64,000 nt of DNA from Bacillus proteolyticus (GCF_001884065.1 NZ_MACH01000092.1:186001-250000), one strand, 5' to 3'. Counted from the first letter of the stretch, positions 8,360-17,530 are shown. Translations and numbers: made by a program. Notes: generated by a model not told the origin, from the sequence alone.

Positions 8360-9568
8360 TTAAGCTATTTTTCGATTTAACGATTGTATTTCCTTCTCCT
8401 TTTCTGCATTTGGAGGGCGGATTACTATAGAGATAACGAAAGATATTACACATAGAACACCTATTGTAATGAAGGTTGGTTGAAATCCGCCAAGTAGTGC
8501 TCCAATGAATGATCCTGCAAGTGCACCAAATCCGAAACCTTGGTAAACAATCCCGTAGTTTGTACTATGGTTTTTTAATCCGAAGAAGTCCCCGACAATG
8601 GCTGGGAATATAGTAATATTACCACCAAAGCAAAAGGCAACACTTGCTACACAAGCAAAATAAATCCCGTAATTTAGCGGAATAAAACTTAAAGTGAAGA
8701 CGGACAATCCAATAATAATAAATGTAGCAGAGACGATTTTTAATCGGCCTATTTTATCTGATAACGTTCCAAGAATAATTCTACCTATTGTATTAAAGAT
8801 TGCGATCATTGCGACGGCATTTGCGGCAGTCGCTGCACTAAGGCCGACGAGCTGCACCCCAATGTCTTTTACCATACCGATTAAATACAGTCCGCCCATA
8901 CATGATGTAAATAGCATGAAAAATAAGAGATATACTTGTTTTGTTTTCATCATTTCACGCGGCGTATAATCATTGTGTAATGTTTCAGTTACAGTGTTAC
9001 TTACAATTGCTTCACGTAAGAAGAATGATCCTGTCAACACTAAAAGTAAGACGATAATACCCCAATATAAAAATGCTTGTGATACTCCAAGACTGTTGAT
9101 AAGATTTCCGTTTATATATCTAAAGATTAAGCTTCCCATTCCATATGCCGAAACAGATATACCAGAAATAAGCCCTTTACGGTTTGGAAACCATTTAATT
9201 AAATTAGATAGTGAGGTAATATACGCTGTTCCATCAGCATATCCAACGACAACACCAGCTAATAAATAAAGTAATGGTAATGAGGAAACTTGTGAACTAA
9301 GTATTAAACCGAGTCCTAAAACAATTCCTGCAGTAGCGATTAGTTTACGGAGTCCAAATTTTTGTTGTAGCTTTCCTGCAAATAGAGTTGAGAATGATAA
9401 AGAAAAACTCGTAATTGAGAAAGTAATTGCGACTGAATTGAGGTTCCATCCAAACTTACTTACAAGGGGTTGATTAAATAAACTCCATGTGTAAATTGTT
9501 CCTAGGCCAATTTGAACAATGATTGTACCTAGAACAATTAGCAACGGATTTATAGATGATTGTTTCAT
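8360..9568 (-). CDS. MFS transporter, oxalate/formate antiporter (OFA) family
   Basis: A 402-residue membrane protein with 12 predicted transmembrane segments. The opening LLIVLGTIIVQIGLGTIYTWSLF and the FGWNLNSVAITFS segment are hallmarks of the OFA branch (YhjX-like monocarboxylate exchangers). The MFS loop motif between TM2 and TM3 (GKLQQKFGLRK) and the second-half copy (GTLSDKIGRLK) are present. The substrate is probably a small carboxylate, possibly pyruvate-like; this is inference from the family. Single gene with a flanking terminator. The ATG is preceded by AAGAAGGGGAC. Confidence 0.85.
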   Translation of the reverse strand: MKQSSINPLLIVLGTIIVQIGLGTIYTWSLFNQPLVSKFGWNLNSVAITFSITSFSLSFSTLFAGKLQQKFGLRKLIATAGIVLGLGLILSSQVSSLPLLYLLAGVVVGYADGTAYITSLSNLIKWFPNRKGLISGISVSAYGMGSLIFRYINGNLINSLGVSQAFLYWGIIVLLLVLTGSFFLREAIVSNTVTETLHNDYTPREMMKTKQVYLLFFMLFTSCMGGLYLIGMVKDIGVQLVGLSAATAANAVAMIAIFNTIGRIILGTLSDKIGRLKIVSATFIIIGLSVFTLSFIPLNYGIYFACVASVAFCFGGNITIFPAIVGDFFGLKNHSTNYGIVYQGFGFGALAGSFIGALLGGFQPTFITIGVLCVISFVISIVIRPPNAEKEKEIQSLNRKIA

Positions 9569-9673
9569 ACTAACTGTCCCCTTCTTTTATCATGACATGA
9601 ATTTTCACAATTAGTATATCCATGATAAATTGCACGATACCGTACGGAAAATGGAAATTAAGTTAGTTTACAC

Positions 9674-9707
9674 AAAAAAGACACTTCATCAAGAAGTGCC
9701 TTTTTTT
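9674..9707. terminator. Hairpin terminator between the MFS gene and a small ORF
   Basis: AAAAAAG/CTTTTTT and CACTTC/GAAGTG arms around a 5-nt loop with one A-C mismatch. It can work in both directions; on the minus strand it lies downstream of the 47-residue gene at 9851-9994. Confidence 0.7.
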
Positions 9708-9850
9708 AGGTTATATACAGATGTATTTAAAGAAAGCTTTGTTAAGATAAGACATTTTCAAATGCTTATGTACATATGTTATCAAATAATTTGCGGAAAG
9801 TGATGAGACTTAAGACGTATTTTTCTTTCATAAATAAGTCGGAGAGAAAA

Positions 9851-9994
9851 TTAATATTCAATTTCCTCGAAATCTTTCGGCTGCGGTACAGTTTGCATAT
9901 TTGCTGCATCTTTCGGATCGCTATAAATCGCGTTTTGTTCTGTGTTTACATCCTTTATATTTTGCTTTTTATTTTTATTCACTTCATTTTTCAT
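9851..9994 (-). CDS. Small hypothetical hydrophilic protein (47 aa)
   Basis: ATG at 9994 is preceded by AAAAGGAGTGA with good spacing. The product begins MKNEVNKNKKQNIKDVN and ends PQPKDFEEIEY: a charged, Asn/Lys-rich start, an acidic end, no membrane segment and no cysteine. The composition resembles small spore-associated proteins of this group, but I cannot name a family. It lies 31 bp downstream of the serine hydrolase gene on the same strand and upstream of a terminator. Support is the ribosome site and the neighbourhood only. Confidence 0.55.
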   Translation of the reverse strand: MKNEVNKNKKQNIKDVNTEQNAIYSDPKDAANMQTVPQPKDFEEIEY

Positions 9995-10025
9995 TAAAGT
10001 TCACTCCTTTTTATTATAGGAGTAG

Positions 10026-11054
10026 TTATGCCCTAACCGTATTATTTTTACTGCTACTAAATGTATCAGTGACTAAATTGCTAAATTCACGTAAATAATA
10101 TAAATAATTATCCCCACCATAGTTGTATCTTTTATTGTACATTTTAGCAACGACGACATTATATTCTGGAATGACTAATATCGTGGGTCCTGTAATTCCT
10201 AATATTTGATAGGAACCTTTCGGAACTCGCTCACCAAGTTCGCTAAATAAAGCAGGTTCATTTTGAACGAACCAAAATAATCCGTTTTGAGGTAGTTCTT
10301 TATTTTTATACGCTGGACTTTGTAAGCTCGTAGCAAGTTCTATAACTTCTTTTGGCACAATTTGTTTACCATCTAAGAACCCGTTATTTAAATGCAGGTT
10401 CCCCCAGTATGCAAGTTCTCTCGCAGAGACAAACAAATTTTTCTCGGAGCCGTCATCTACTGCACCGACACTTTCTATAGCATCTTCATTTGGATTTACA
10501 ATAACCTTAACTAAATTTTCATTATGTTCTATTCTCCATCCAGTTTCATTGAAGTTGGCAGGTAGGAATACACGCTCCTTTAATAATTCAGGAAAACTCT
10601 TATTATACAGCTGATAAATAAGCTGCGTTACCATTCTTACATTAATATCTCTGTACGCCCAAGCTTGTCCCGATTCAAATTCACGAAAAACTGTCCCCTC
10701 ATCGTTTTCATTTAAACCGTGTGAATGAGTTACTAAGTGTCTTATCGTTGTCTTACCAAGTAATGAAGGATCATGTTTTTTAAAATAATTTACTGCCTCG
10801 TCATCAAGAGATTTTATTTTCCCCTCATAAACTGCATAAGCTACCATTAATCCTAAATAGCTTTTTCTTGCGGAAGCGACATTGAACTGTGAAGATATGT
10901 TTACTTTTTTACTAGTAGGAGTATTTGAATGCTTTCCACTATAGTGCTCTAGTACAATTTTATTATCTTTCATAATACAAAGTGCAGCCGCAGAACTTTG
11001 ATTAGTTTCTTTAATATTTTCTACCCATGAAATTAATTTCTCATATTTGTACAA
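10026..11054 (-). CDS. Serine hydrolase, beta-lactamase/PBP4-like
   Basis: A 342-residue penicillin-recognising-enzyme fold protein without an evident signal peptide. The nucleophile motif is SARK (Ser-x-x-Lys) in NVASARKSYLGLMVAY near residue 63. The second motif reads YRD (AWAYRDINVRM, about 132) where class C enzymes have YxN. A third GITGPT near 300 may take the KTG position. It may be a D-aminopeptidase/esterase-like enzyme and not a true beta-lactamase (inference). The start is a TTG at 11054 with GGGGGAAC 7 nt upstream. A long inverted repeat lies upstream. Confidence 0.75.
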   Translation of the reverse strand: MYKYEKLISWVENIKETNQSSAAALCIMKDNKIVLEHYSGKHSNTPTSKKVNISSQFNVASARKSYLGLMVAYAVYEGKIKSLDDEAVNYFKKHDPSLLGKTTIRHLVTHSHGLNENDEGTVFREFESGQAWAYRDINVRMVTQLIYQLYNKSFPELLKERVFLPANFNETGWRIEHNENLVKVIVNPNEDAIESVGAVDDGSEKNLFVSARELAYWGNLHLNNGFLDGKQIVPKEVIELATSLQSPAYKNKELPQNGLFWFVQNEPALFSELGERVPKGSYQILGITGPTILVIPEYNVVVAKMYNKRYNYGGDNYLYYLREFSNLVTDTFSSSKNNTVRA

Positions 11055-11092
11055 ATAAGTTCCCCCTAAAATGAAAACGAAAAAATGATAGC

Positions 11093-11145
11093 ATGAAAGA
11101 AAAGCGTTAACACAACATAAACTGGTATTTACACTTTTCTTTCAT
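11093..11145. repeat. Inverted repeat between serine hydrolase and heterocycloanthracin precursor
   Basis: ATGAAAGAAAAG (11093-11104) and CTTTTCTTTCAT (11134-11145) are perfect 12-bp arms around a 29-nt loop. It may be a weak terminator for the precursor gene or a regulator site. Confidence 0.5.
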
Positions 11146-11164
11146 ATGAAATATTATTCTGTAC

Positions 11165-11434
11165 TTAAATAATCCACCAGCTCCAGCAATTAGAACAGCT
11201 GAAACAACCAACACAGCCAACACAACCTACACAACCACCGCAACGTCCGCCGCCACAACCACCACAGCGACCACCACAGCCACCACAACGTCCACCGCAT
11301 CCGCCACAACGACGTGCATCGTCTTGGATGTAATAATATGGATATTGATTTTGTTGCTGATCCCAATACACAACATTACCAGGTTGATAATCATTAAGGT
11401 TTAATGCTTGTAGTTCTTGTTGAAACTCATTCAT
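11165..11434 (-). CDS. Heterocycloanthracin/sonorensin-family bacteriocin precursor (thiazole/oxazole-modified peptide)
   Basis: An 89-residue precursor. Leader (1-42): MNEFQQELQALNLNDY...PGNVVYWDQQ and a Tyr-rich stretch ending QDDARR. Core (43-89): 13 cysteines, mostly in Cys-Gly-Gly, Cys-Gly-Gly-Arg and Cys-Val-Gly units, ending FSCSNCWSWWII. This matches the strain-variable Bacillus family with repeated Cys-x-x motifs whose cysteines are cyclodehydrated to thiazole/thiazoline rings. No cyclodehydratase, docking protein, dehydrogenase or export gene is nearby, so modification enzymes must be encoded elsewhere, as reported for other members. GGAGGG 7-8 nt before ATG 11434 decides the start over an upstream in-frame ATG at 11449. 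DNA coding for the core is a run of short degenerate repeats and so likely to change length. Confidence 0.9.
   Translation of the reverse strand: MNEFQQELQALNLNDYQPGNVVYWDQQQNQYPYYYIQDDARRCGGCGGRCGGCGGRCGGCGGGRCGGCVGCVGCVGCFSCSNCWSWWII
11186..11308 (-). repeat. Cys-Gly-Gly codon repeats of the bacteriocin core
   Basis: GC-rich short tandem units (ccaccacaacg/ccaccacagcg types on the plus strand) encode residues 43-83 with 13 Cys. Base composition is strikingly unlike the AT-rich surroundings because of Gly, Cys and Arg codon use. Confidence 0.85.
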
Positions 11435-11633
11435 TATGAAACCCTCCATTTACAAATGTAAATTCCGTCCATACTTTTAACTTTATTTACTTTTAAAAAT
11501 AAAGTAGAAATAAAGCTATAGACTAAATGCGTACATCAACAAAATATGACTTTACACTAGGTGATGTACCTTGTTTATGAGCCTATTTTCTTTATATTCT
11601 TTTAGTGGACGTAATTAATATAAATAGAGTCAA

Positions 11634-12080
11634 TTAAAAGTTACTAATCCAGCAAGTTAATAGTTCATCACTTAATTTTCTTTCTAGTAATTCTTTTACT
11701 GAAGGTGCCGGCATTATTATATAAGAATTTATGTTTTCTTTATTAAAATCAATCCAGTGAAATGCTAAATGGGACTCTTTAGATATTGGAGTAAAATCAG
11801 ATTTCAATTCATTAGAATCTATTTCAAAAATGTGGTTAATTTCATGGTGGAGAGTTTCTTTAGCTTGCCATTTATTTTCTATGACGCCTAAAAATTGTTT
11901 TATACTGCATGTTACTCCAAGTTCTTCGCGTAACTCTCTTATTAGTGCATTCTCTGCTGATTCCCCAATTTCAACATGGCCACCGGGTAAAAAATAGTGA
12001 TGTCCTATATATTCAGCAACTAGTAATTTTTCATCTTTTATCATGATTGCTCGTACAATGTGATGGAATTTACTTTTCAT
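11634..12080 (-). CDS. Nudix hydrolase
   Basis: 148 residues with a Nudix box ([15 protein letters not shown] then RELREELG, about 34-57), all catalytic Glu residues present. The end, [15 protein letters not shown], is an extra helix after the core. The substrate is unknown. AGGAGGAATACGAA precedes the ATG. Monocistronic. It is not closely similar to the Nudix protein at 7051-7494 outside the box. Confidence 0.85.
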   Translation of the reverse strand: MKSKFHHIVRAIMIKDEKLLVAEYIGHHYFLPGGHVEIGESAENALIRELREELGVTCSIKQFLGVIENKWQAKETLHHEINHIFEIDSNELKSDFTPISKESHLAFHWIDFNKENINSYIIMPAPSVKELLERKLSDELLTCWISNF

Positions 12081-12453
12081 TTCGTATTCCTCCTAATCAT
12101 TCACTTTATACTTGCTCAAAAATTGTCATTTAAAAGCGGGATAATATAAATCATAGGTGTATCATATGGATGAACATTATGAATAACTGCAAGTGTGCAT
12201 TTACATGTTCGCGTTTACAATTTAATTGAAACTAATAATCTTGATAAAGGATTCTAAAAAAGAGTATGTTTATGAAAATAAATCATCAAAACATACTCTT
12301 AATATTTTTAGTTGATTCATTTTTTTACAAAAAGGTTTGATTAGCCCCATTCTTCGCGGACTCAAAATCGAAACCGATAGCAAAAGAATGCAATCACTAC
12401 TTTTCCCTAGGCAAATCTATTCTCTATTTCAAATTTACCTGCCTGTACAAATT
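12081..12453. other. Non-coding stretch with a terminator
   Basis: Holds a hairpin at 12260-12300. The 12310-12450 part is less AT-rich than its surroundings and may be the eroded end of an old gene, but no intact ORF with a ribosome site is seen. Confidence 0.5.
12260..12300. terminator. Hairpin terminator
   Basis: AAGAGTATGTTT (12260-12271) and AAACATACTCTT (12289-12300) are perfect arms, preceded by an A run (minus-strand U tail). Confidence 0.7.
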
Positions 12454-13023
12454 TTAGACTCTTAGCGAACCACGAAAGCCTCTTGCCGCATAGTAAGATT
12501 CTGCCCCATTGTGATACACAAAGACGTGTCCAAAGCGATAATCGCAAAAAAGGGCACCGCCAAGTTCTCTAATATCAGAAGGTGTTTGCACCCAACTCGA
12601 TGTCTTCAAATCGAAATCCCCAAGATTTTGCAACGCCCGATATTCTTCTTCCGTTAATAGTTCAATGCCCATAGCAGTTGCCATATCAATAGCGTTATTT
12701 TCTGGTTTATGTTTCTTCCTTGATTCTAGCGCTTCAAGGTCATAACAAACACTTCTACGACCTTTAGGACTTTCTGCTGAACAATCATAAAAAATGTATT
12801 CGCTTTTTTCTTTATCAAAATCAATAACATCAGGTTCTCCGCCAGTTCTTTCCATTTCATTGAGCGACCACAACTTTTCAGCATTAGCATCCAACTTCTC
12901 TTGAATATTAGCCCATTCTAACCCTCTATGACGGTTCATGTTATTCTCAAAACGATCTTTCAATGTTTGTAGTAATTCTTCACGTTGCTCTAGTGACAAC
13001 TCTTTTTTATTGCTCTCTTTCAT
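12454..13023 (-). CDS. DUF4256 family protein
   Basis: A 189-residue soluble protein. Recognised as DUF4256 from the N-terminal LLQTLKDRFENNMNRHRGLEW, the central EPDVIDFD...YIFYDCSAESPKGRRS and the C-terminal DIRELGGALFCDYRFGHVFVYHNGAESYY. Highly conserved in Bacillales and other bacteria, function unknown. No membrane segment. ATGGAGGAACTATT lies before the ATG. Single gene. Confidence 0.85.
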   Translation of the reverse strand: MKESNKKELSLEQREELLQTLKDRFENNMNRHRGLEWANIQEKLDANAEKLWSLNEMERTGGEPDVIDFDKEKSEYIFYDCSAESPKGRRSVCYDLEALESRKKHKPENNAIDMATAMGIELLTEEEYRALQNLGDFDLKTSSWVQTPSDIRELGGALFCDYRFGHVFVYHNGAESYYAARGFRGSLRV

Positions 13024-13285
13024 AATAGTTCCTCCATTGATGTTTTTATTAATGATAGTTTAAGTATATATAAATACTGTTTTATAATAAAATGTTTAAA
13101 TAATTGCGTGAATTCACTTTGTAAATAATTTATATGGATTAGTAAAACCAATTCTCCTCAATTTGACCCTTTTCCGAAACAACTTATTGTTTCTAATCAG
13201 TTACTTAATCGATCTTTCAATTCTAGATATCCTTTGCCTTTTCACTATAAATACACGATATAACTTTATTGAAAATCGCACATCT

Positions 13286-13750
13286 TTAATTCAATAACAA
13301 TAAGCGATATACTTCCTCACCGTCATATACATTTCCTAATGGTTTAAAACCATAACATTCATATAGTTTCTTTGCAGAAGTATTATCTTTATGGACAGTT
13401 AATCTAATTTCCTCACACTCTTTAAAGTTATTTTTTATTAATTTAATGATTTCCTGTAATGCTGCTTTTCCATATCCTTTTCCTTGCTCTTTTTTATCAA
13501 CGATAAATCCGTTAATCCAATACATATCTGTTGACTCACGTACAAAAGCATGCATAATAAAACCGACTATAAGGTCACCATCATATATAGCGAATGGAAT
13601 ATATTCGACATTTTCACCATCTGGTTTTATGTATACTTTAGCAAGTGATACTGCCACTGCTGGAACAAATTGTATTTGATTTTCTTTAACTTGTAACTTT
13701 AATGCAGCTTCCCAATTTTCTCTCGTAACAATTTTTAATTGGACGTTCAC
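13286..13750 (-). CDS. GNAT acetyltransferase, BltD/spermidine-acetyltransferase-like
   Basis: 154 residues. The acetyl-CoA loop is VDKKEQGKGYGKAALQEII (about 84-102), followed by RLTVHKDNTSAKKLYECYGFKPLG, a layout typical of PaiA/BltD-like polyamine acetyltransferases. The early QVKENQIQFVPAVAVSLAKVY segment also matches this subgroup, so spermidine/spermine is a reasonable substrate guess. The start is GTG 13750 with AAAGGAGC 10 nt upstream. Stand-alone gene. Confidence 0.8.
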   Translation of the reverse strand: MNVQLKIVTRENWEAALKLQVKENQIQFVPAVAVSLAKVYIKPDGENVEYIPFAIYDGDLIVGFIMHAFVRESTDMYWINGFIVDKKEQGKGYGKAALQEIIKLIKNNFKECEEIRLTVHKDNTSAKKLYECYGFKPLGNVYDGEEVYRLLLLN

Positions 13751-13827
13751 TATTTTAAGCTCCTTTAAAAAGAGAATTTATCTTTTATATTCAACGGAGT
13801 GAAATGATTCCCTTTTTCGACATCAAC

Positions 13828-14751
13828 CTATAACAGGATTTTCATAAAATCCTGTATAAATTTTTCCTCATCTAATTGTAACGCTATACGCGCTCCTTCA
13901 GATTTAGAGTGTGAGCGAAAATCAGCAAAAGTTTGTCCCTTCGTTTCACCGCATATATCCACAGTCACTTTTCGGGATGTATAATTTAAAAATGTAGGAT
14001 TCACCAAATCGCTTATAGCAAGTACATCGTGTAATAATGGCCCTTCAATAGATGGATTGAGCTTTTGGTATGCTGATAAATAATAATCGTACATTGGTTT
14101 CATAATTGGCTTAAATGAATTTTTTGTATTAGCTAAAATATAAGTAAATACATTTGGGGTTAAAACTGTTTTATTTGTTACATTTAAAGGGAATAACGTT
14201 ATATTTTTCGCTTGCTAAAATACAATTTGACTTGCTATAGGATCTCCGTACACGTTCGCCTCTGCTAATGGAGTAACATTCCCTGCTTCTAAAAAGACAC
14301 CGCCCATAAAATAAATTCCTTTTACATTTAACATCAAGTCGTTCCATAAATTAAAAGCAATTGCTAACGAGGTAGATCTTCCTACATCGACAATTGTTAA
14401 ATCTTCTCCATACTTTACAAGAATCGCAGCAATACTACCAAAATTGTATATCGGAATAGATAACACACTTTCCGGTACATGTATGGGTCCTAATCCTTCT
14501 GGTCCATGAATTTCAGGGTAATACGTTGTAATTTCATTTGTAAGTGGCTTTGTTGCCCCGCTAATTACAGGAATATCTTGTCTGTTTGCTAACTGTAAAA
14601 TATAAGCTGCATTATGAGCGGCATGTATATGTTCAACATTTCCATATCCAGTTACGATACCAACAATTTCAATTTCAGGATGTAGTAATCCGTACATAAT
14701 TGCAAATGAATCATCAATACCTGGGTCTCCGAAAAATAAAACTTTCTTCAA
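13828..14751 (-). pseudogene. Nucleoside hydrolase interrupted by an in-frame TAG
   Basis: Two same-frame pieces make one inosine-uridine-preferring nucleoside hydrolase of about 307 codons. The N-terminal piece starts MKKVLFFGDPGIDDSFAIMYG; the DxGxDD-type metal-binding motif is present (GDPGIDDS), as are TGYGN and the NVTPLAEANVYGDP region. TAG at 14215-14217 follows SQIVF, and the frame resumes QAKNITLFPLNVTNKTVL, a normal family segment, then LLHDVLAISDL near the end, where the last active-site Asp/His lies. A single base change (GAG or CAG to TAG) explains it. The likely start is TTG 14751 (AAAGGGGA 7 nt upstream), not the ATG at 14769, which overlaps that ribosome site. The product should be inactive unless read through. 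Confidence 0.85.
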
Positions 14752-14851
14752 GAAACGTTCCCCTTTCATAGGTAAGATAATTATGTATATGTGGAAAAAA
14801 TTAAAATCTATACAATTCTAAGCAAATATTAATGGTGGGTAGTGTGTCGAT

Positions 14852-14880
14852 AAAAAGAACTAGTATTATACTAGTTCTTA
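14852..14880 (-). terminator. Hairpin terminator downstream of the EamA gene
   Basis: AAGAACTAGTA/TACTAGTTCTT, perfect 11-bp arms, with an A5 run on the plus strand giving a U tail to minus-strand transcripts. Confidence 0.7.
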
Positions 14881-14940
14881 CTCTGATAATCATCTAACAG
14901 TATAATTAAATTCCGTACAAATGCTGGACTAGTGCATTTT

Positions 14941-14970
14941 AATATAGATATTTTCCATTATATCTATATT
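14941..14970. repeat. Inverted repeat
   Basis: AATATAGATAT and ATATCTATATT, perfect 11-bp arms, 8-nt loop. AT-only; may be a hairpin at the end of the EamA transcript. Confidence 0.4.
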
Positions 14971-15030
14971 AAAAACCCCATATTAGTTCAATATTGTTAC
15001 TTTCAAGTTGCAACTACTCGCAGAAGAGTT

Positions 15031-15942
15031 TTACCATACTTTTTCGCTCTCGATTTGCTTATAATTATCTTTTTTAAATGTTAAATGAGCAATCACAACT
15101 CCAAGTATAGTAATGATTCCTCCAGCTATCGAAACAACAGTGGGCACCTCTCCTAACCATATCCAAGCGATAAAACACGCAGTTACTGGTGTTAAATATA
15201 GAGAGCTAGTTGCCTCAGATGCACCAGCATGGGATGTAATGTATGCTAATGCAATGTACGGAAGTACTGTCGGAAACATACCTAAATATATAACGCTCAA
15301 AGTAATTTCTATAGGAGCTGCTACGATTTCTTCATAAATCCCAGGTAAAAAAATAAGCATACATACAGTACCAGACCAAATTGTATATATTGTAAATGGC
15401 AAGAAACCATACTTTTTTAAGTACGACTTTTGGAAAACGAAAAATATGCTTTCTGAAAATGCCGCTAATAATATAAGGAATACCCCACTATTCAATTGAA
15501 TGGAATCTCCTTGACTGAATGATAAAAAAGCAATTCCTGCTAAACTAATTACACCACCGATCCAACCATTTAATTTCATTTTTTCATTCAAAAAAACAGA
15601 AGCAAGAATTGCCGTTAATATAGGTGTTACAGATACAATTAAACTAGCAGGTCCAGCATTCACACTCTTTTCACCGTAGTTCAGTGCAATATGATAAATA
15701 GTAAATCCTAGAGCGCCAAATATAAAAATTACTGGAATATCTTTTAAGTCGGGTAAACGTAATTTGTATATAAACGAAAACAGTAGAAGAATCAAAGAAG
15801 CGATTAATAATCGTAGCAATGTGAGGTGTTCAGGCGTGTAAGCTTCAAGCCCCATACGAATTCCTGGAAAAGCTGTCCCCCATATAAGAATCGTAAAAGC
15901 GTGAGCACATACAATACGAAAATCCCATTTTTTATTATGCAT
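15031..15942 (-). CDS. EamA/DMT family transporter
   Basis: 303 residues with ten predicted transmembrane segments and two EamA repeats. The first carries ILIWGTAFPGIRMGLEAYTPEHLTLLR; both repeats end in the usual hydrophobic pair (ILTAILASVFLNEKM and CFIAWIWLGEVPTVVSIAGG). Members export amino acids or metabolites. The start at 15942 is chosen because GGAGAGGGAGAAAAT precedes it; a longer in-frame start at 15987 lacks a ribosome site. It is transcribed divergently from a MocR-type regulator, a common pairing in which the regulator controls the exporter. Confidence 0.85.
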   Translation of the reverse strand: MHNKKWDFRIVCAHAFTILIWGTAFPGIRMGLEAYTPEHLTLLRLLIASLILLLFSFIYKLRLPDLKDIPVIFIFGALGFTIYHIALNYGEKSVNAGPASLIVSVTPILTAILASVFLNEKMKLNGWIGGVISLAGIAFLSFSQGDSIQLNSGVFLILLAAFSESIFFVFQKSYLKKYGFLPFTIYTIWSGTVCMLIFLPGIYEEIVAAPIEITLSVIYLGMFPTVLPYIALAYITSHAGASEATSSLYLTPVTACFIAWIWLGEVPTVVSIAGGIITILGVVIAHLTFKKDNYKQIESEKVW

Positions 15943-16095
15943 ATTTTCTCTCCCTCTCCAATAAACCAGCCATTTTATAATTACCAATTATTTCTTTTCA
16001 TCATATTTAATAGTTGATACAATGTCTTCAACCAGTTATTCCTCTAAAAAACCAACCACTTTGCATTATTAAAATGAATGAGGGAGTTTTTTAAT

Positions 16096-17529
16096 ATGTC
16101 TACCGATAAAAAATTACCAAAATACCGGCAAATAATAGACTATATGAAAGAGAAAATTAAAAACGGAGAATGGCCAATTGGTAGTAAGATTCCGAGCCAG
16201 CGGCAGTTAGCAAAATTATTTCAAGTAAATCGTAGTACTATAATAACTGCGCTAGAAGAACTTATGGCAGATGGTTTAATTCAAGGGAAAATTGGAGCGG
16301 GAACAATTGTAATGAATAATACATGGTCATTATTAGCGACTAATCCTCCGCCTGATTGGTGCGAATATGCGAAAGCTGGTATTCATAAACCAAGTAAATT
16401 AATGGTTCGAGAAATTAATGAAGCAGAAGCAAATAAAAAATTCATTCATCTGAGTAAAGGAGAACTTGCACCTAATCTTTTCCCGTTAGAAACTATGCAA
16501 TTCATTATGCGTAACGTATGTGAGGAGCTAGATTATTTCGGATACGAGGAACAAAAAGGATATTTCCCTTTACGTGAAGCGATAAGTAAATATGTAAAAT
16601 CATTTGGAATAAATACCTCTCCAAATTCTATATTAATAGTCTCCGGGGCATTGCAGGCATTACAATTAATATCAATCGGTCTCTTACATAGAGAATCAAC
16701 AGTATTACTTGAACAACCTTCTTACTTATATTCTCTTCATGTATTTCAATCAGCAAATATAAATCTATCTGGTATATCAATGGATCATCACGGTATTTTA
16801 CCTAATGACCTATTAAAACGAATTAAATATTGTCAAAAGAAAAATATTTTATATTCGATTCCTTGTTTTCAAAATCCAACGGGGATATTGATGTCCAAAG
16901 AGCGAAGAAAAGAAGTATTAAAAATATGTGAAAAAGAGCAATTACCTATCATCGAGGACGATATTTACCGTGAATTATGGATTGATGAACCGCCTCCAGC
17001 TCCTTTAAAGTCGATAGATAAACATGGACATGTATTATATATTGGTAGTCTCTCTAAAACACTTAGCCCAGGACTTAGAATTGGATGGATCATCGGACCA
17101 GAGCCTGTTATTGAGAGATTATCAGATATAAAAATGCAAACAGACTATGGATCAAGTTCTTTATCTCAAAGAGTTGCTGCAGAATGGTTAAGTAAAGGCT
17201 TTTATGAAGAACACGTTGCGAACGTAAGGATCCACCTGAAAGAACGAAGACGAATGATGGTACAAGCTTTAGAGAAGTATTGTGCAGATATTGCTACATG
17301 GGATATTCCAAGTGGTGGATTTTTTATATGGCTAACGGTTGTACCTAACGTACCAATGAAAAAATTGTTTTCAGAGGCACTATCAAAGGGAGTTCTTTTA
17401 AACCCAGGACGTATTTATGAAGAAGAATCGGATCAGTGCATACGCTTATCGTATGGATATGCTTCCCCTGAACAAATTACTCAAGGTATTTATATATTAA
17501 GTAATTTGATTCGTAAGTTAATGGCATAA
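16096..17529 (+). CDS. MocR-type (GntR HTH + aminotransferase fold) transcriptional regulator
   Basis: 477 residues. The N-terminal GntR winged helix (about 1-70: KLPKYRQIIDYMKEKIKNGE, then IPSQRQLAKLFQVNRSTI) is joined by a linker to a class I aminotransferase-like domain with YEEQKGYFPLREAI, FQNPTG, EDDIYREL and the PLP-lysine motif SLSKTLSPGLRIGW near residue 320. MocR proteins use PLP to sense amino acids or vitamins and usually control a neighbouring gene, here most likely the divergent EamA exporter. GAGGGAG 8-9 nt before ATG 16096 sets the start; the upstream ATG at 16078 overlaps this site. Followed by a terminator. Confidence 0.9.
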   Translation: MSTDKKLPKYRQIIDYMKEKIKNGEWPIGSKIPSQRQLAKLFQVNRSTIITALEELMADGLIQGKIGAGTIVMNNTWSLLATNPPPDWCEYAKAGIHKPSKLMVREINEAEANKKFIHLSKGELAPNLFPLETMQFIMRNVCEELDYFGYEEQKGYFPLREAISKYVKSFGINTSPNSILIVSGALQALQLISIGLLHRESTVLLEQPSYLYSLHVFQSANINLSGISMDHHGILPNDLLKRIKYCQKKNILYSIPCFQNPTGILMSKERRKEVLKICEKEQLPIIEDDIYRELWIDEPPPAPLKSIDKHGHVLYIGSLSKTLSPGLRIGWIIGPEPVIERLSDIKMQTDYGSSSLSQRVAAEWLSKGFYEEHVANVRIHLKERRRMMVQALEKYCADIATWDIPSGGFFIWLTVVPNVPMKKLFSEALSKGVLLNPGRIYEEESDQCIRLSYGYASPEQITQGIYILSNLIRKLMA

Positions 17530-17530
17530 T

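Noticed and set aside
9776-10098. Two plus-strand frames of 65-73 codons
   Set aside because: They are antisense to the small 47-codon gene and to the end of the serine hydrolase, with no ribosome site and a composition typical of reverse-strand shadows.
11186-11308. Short repeats resembling a CRISPR array or minisatellite
   Set aside because: The repeats are in frame and encode the Cys-Gly-Gly core of the bacteriocin; there are no constant repeats with unique spacers of CRISPR size.
12300-12450. A coding-like stretch on the minus strand (about 22 codons from a TTG) and on the plus strand
   Set aside because: Ribosome site is weak, both frames are very short and neither matches a family; at most an eroded gene end.
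2944-14751. Possible stop-codon readthrough or amber suppression because TAG/TAA interrupt several frames
   Set aside because: Both TAG and TAA are involved, most genes here end normally at these codons, and no special recoding element is seen; simple nonsense mutations are more likely.
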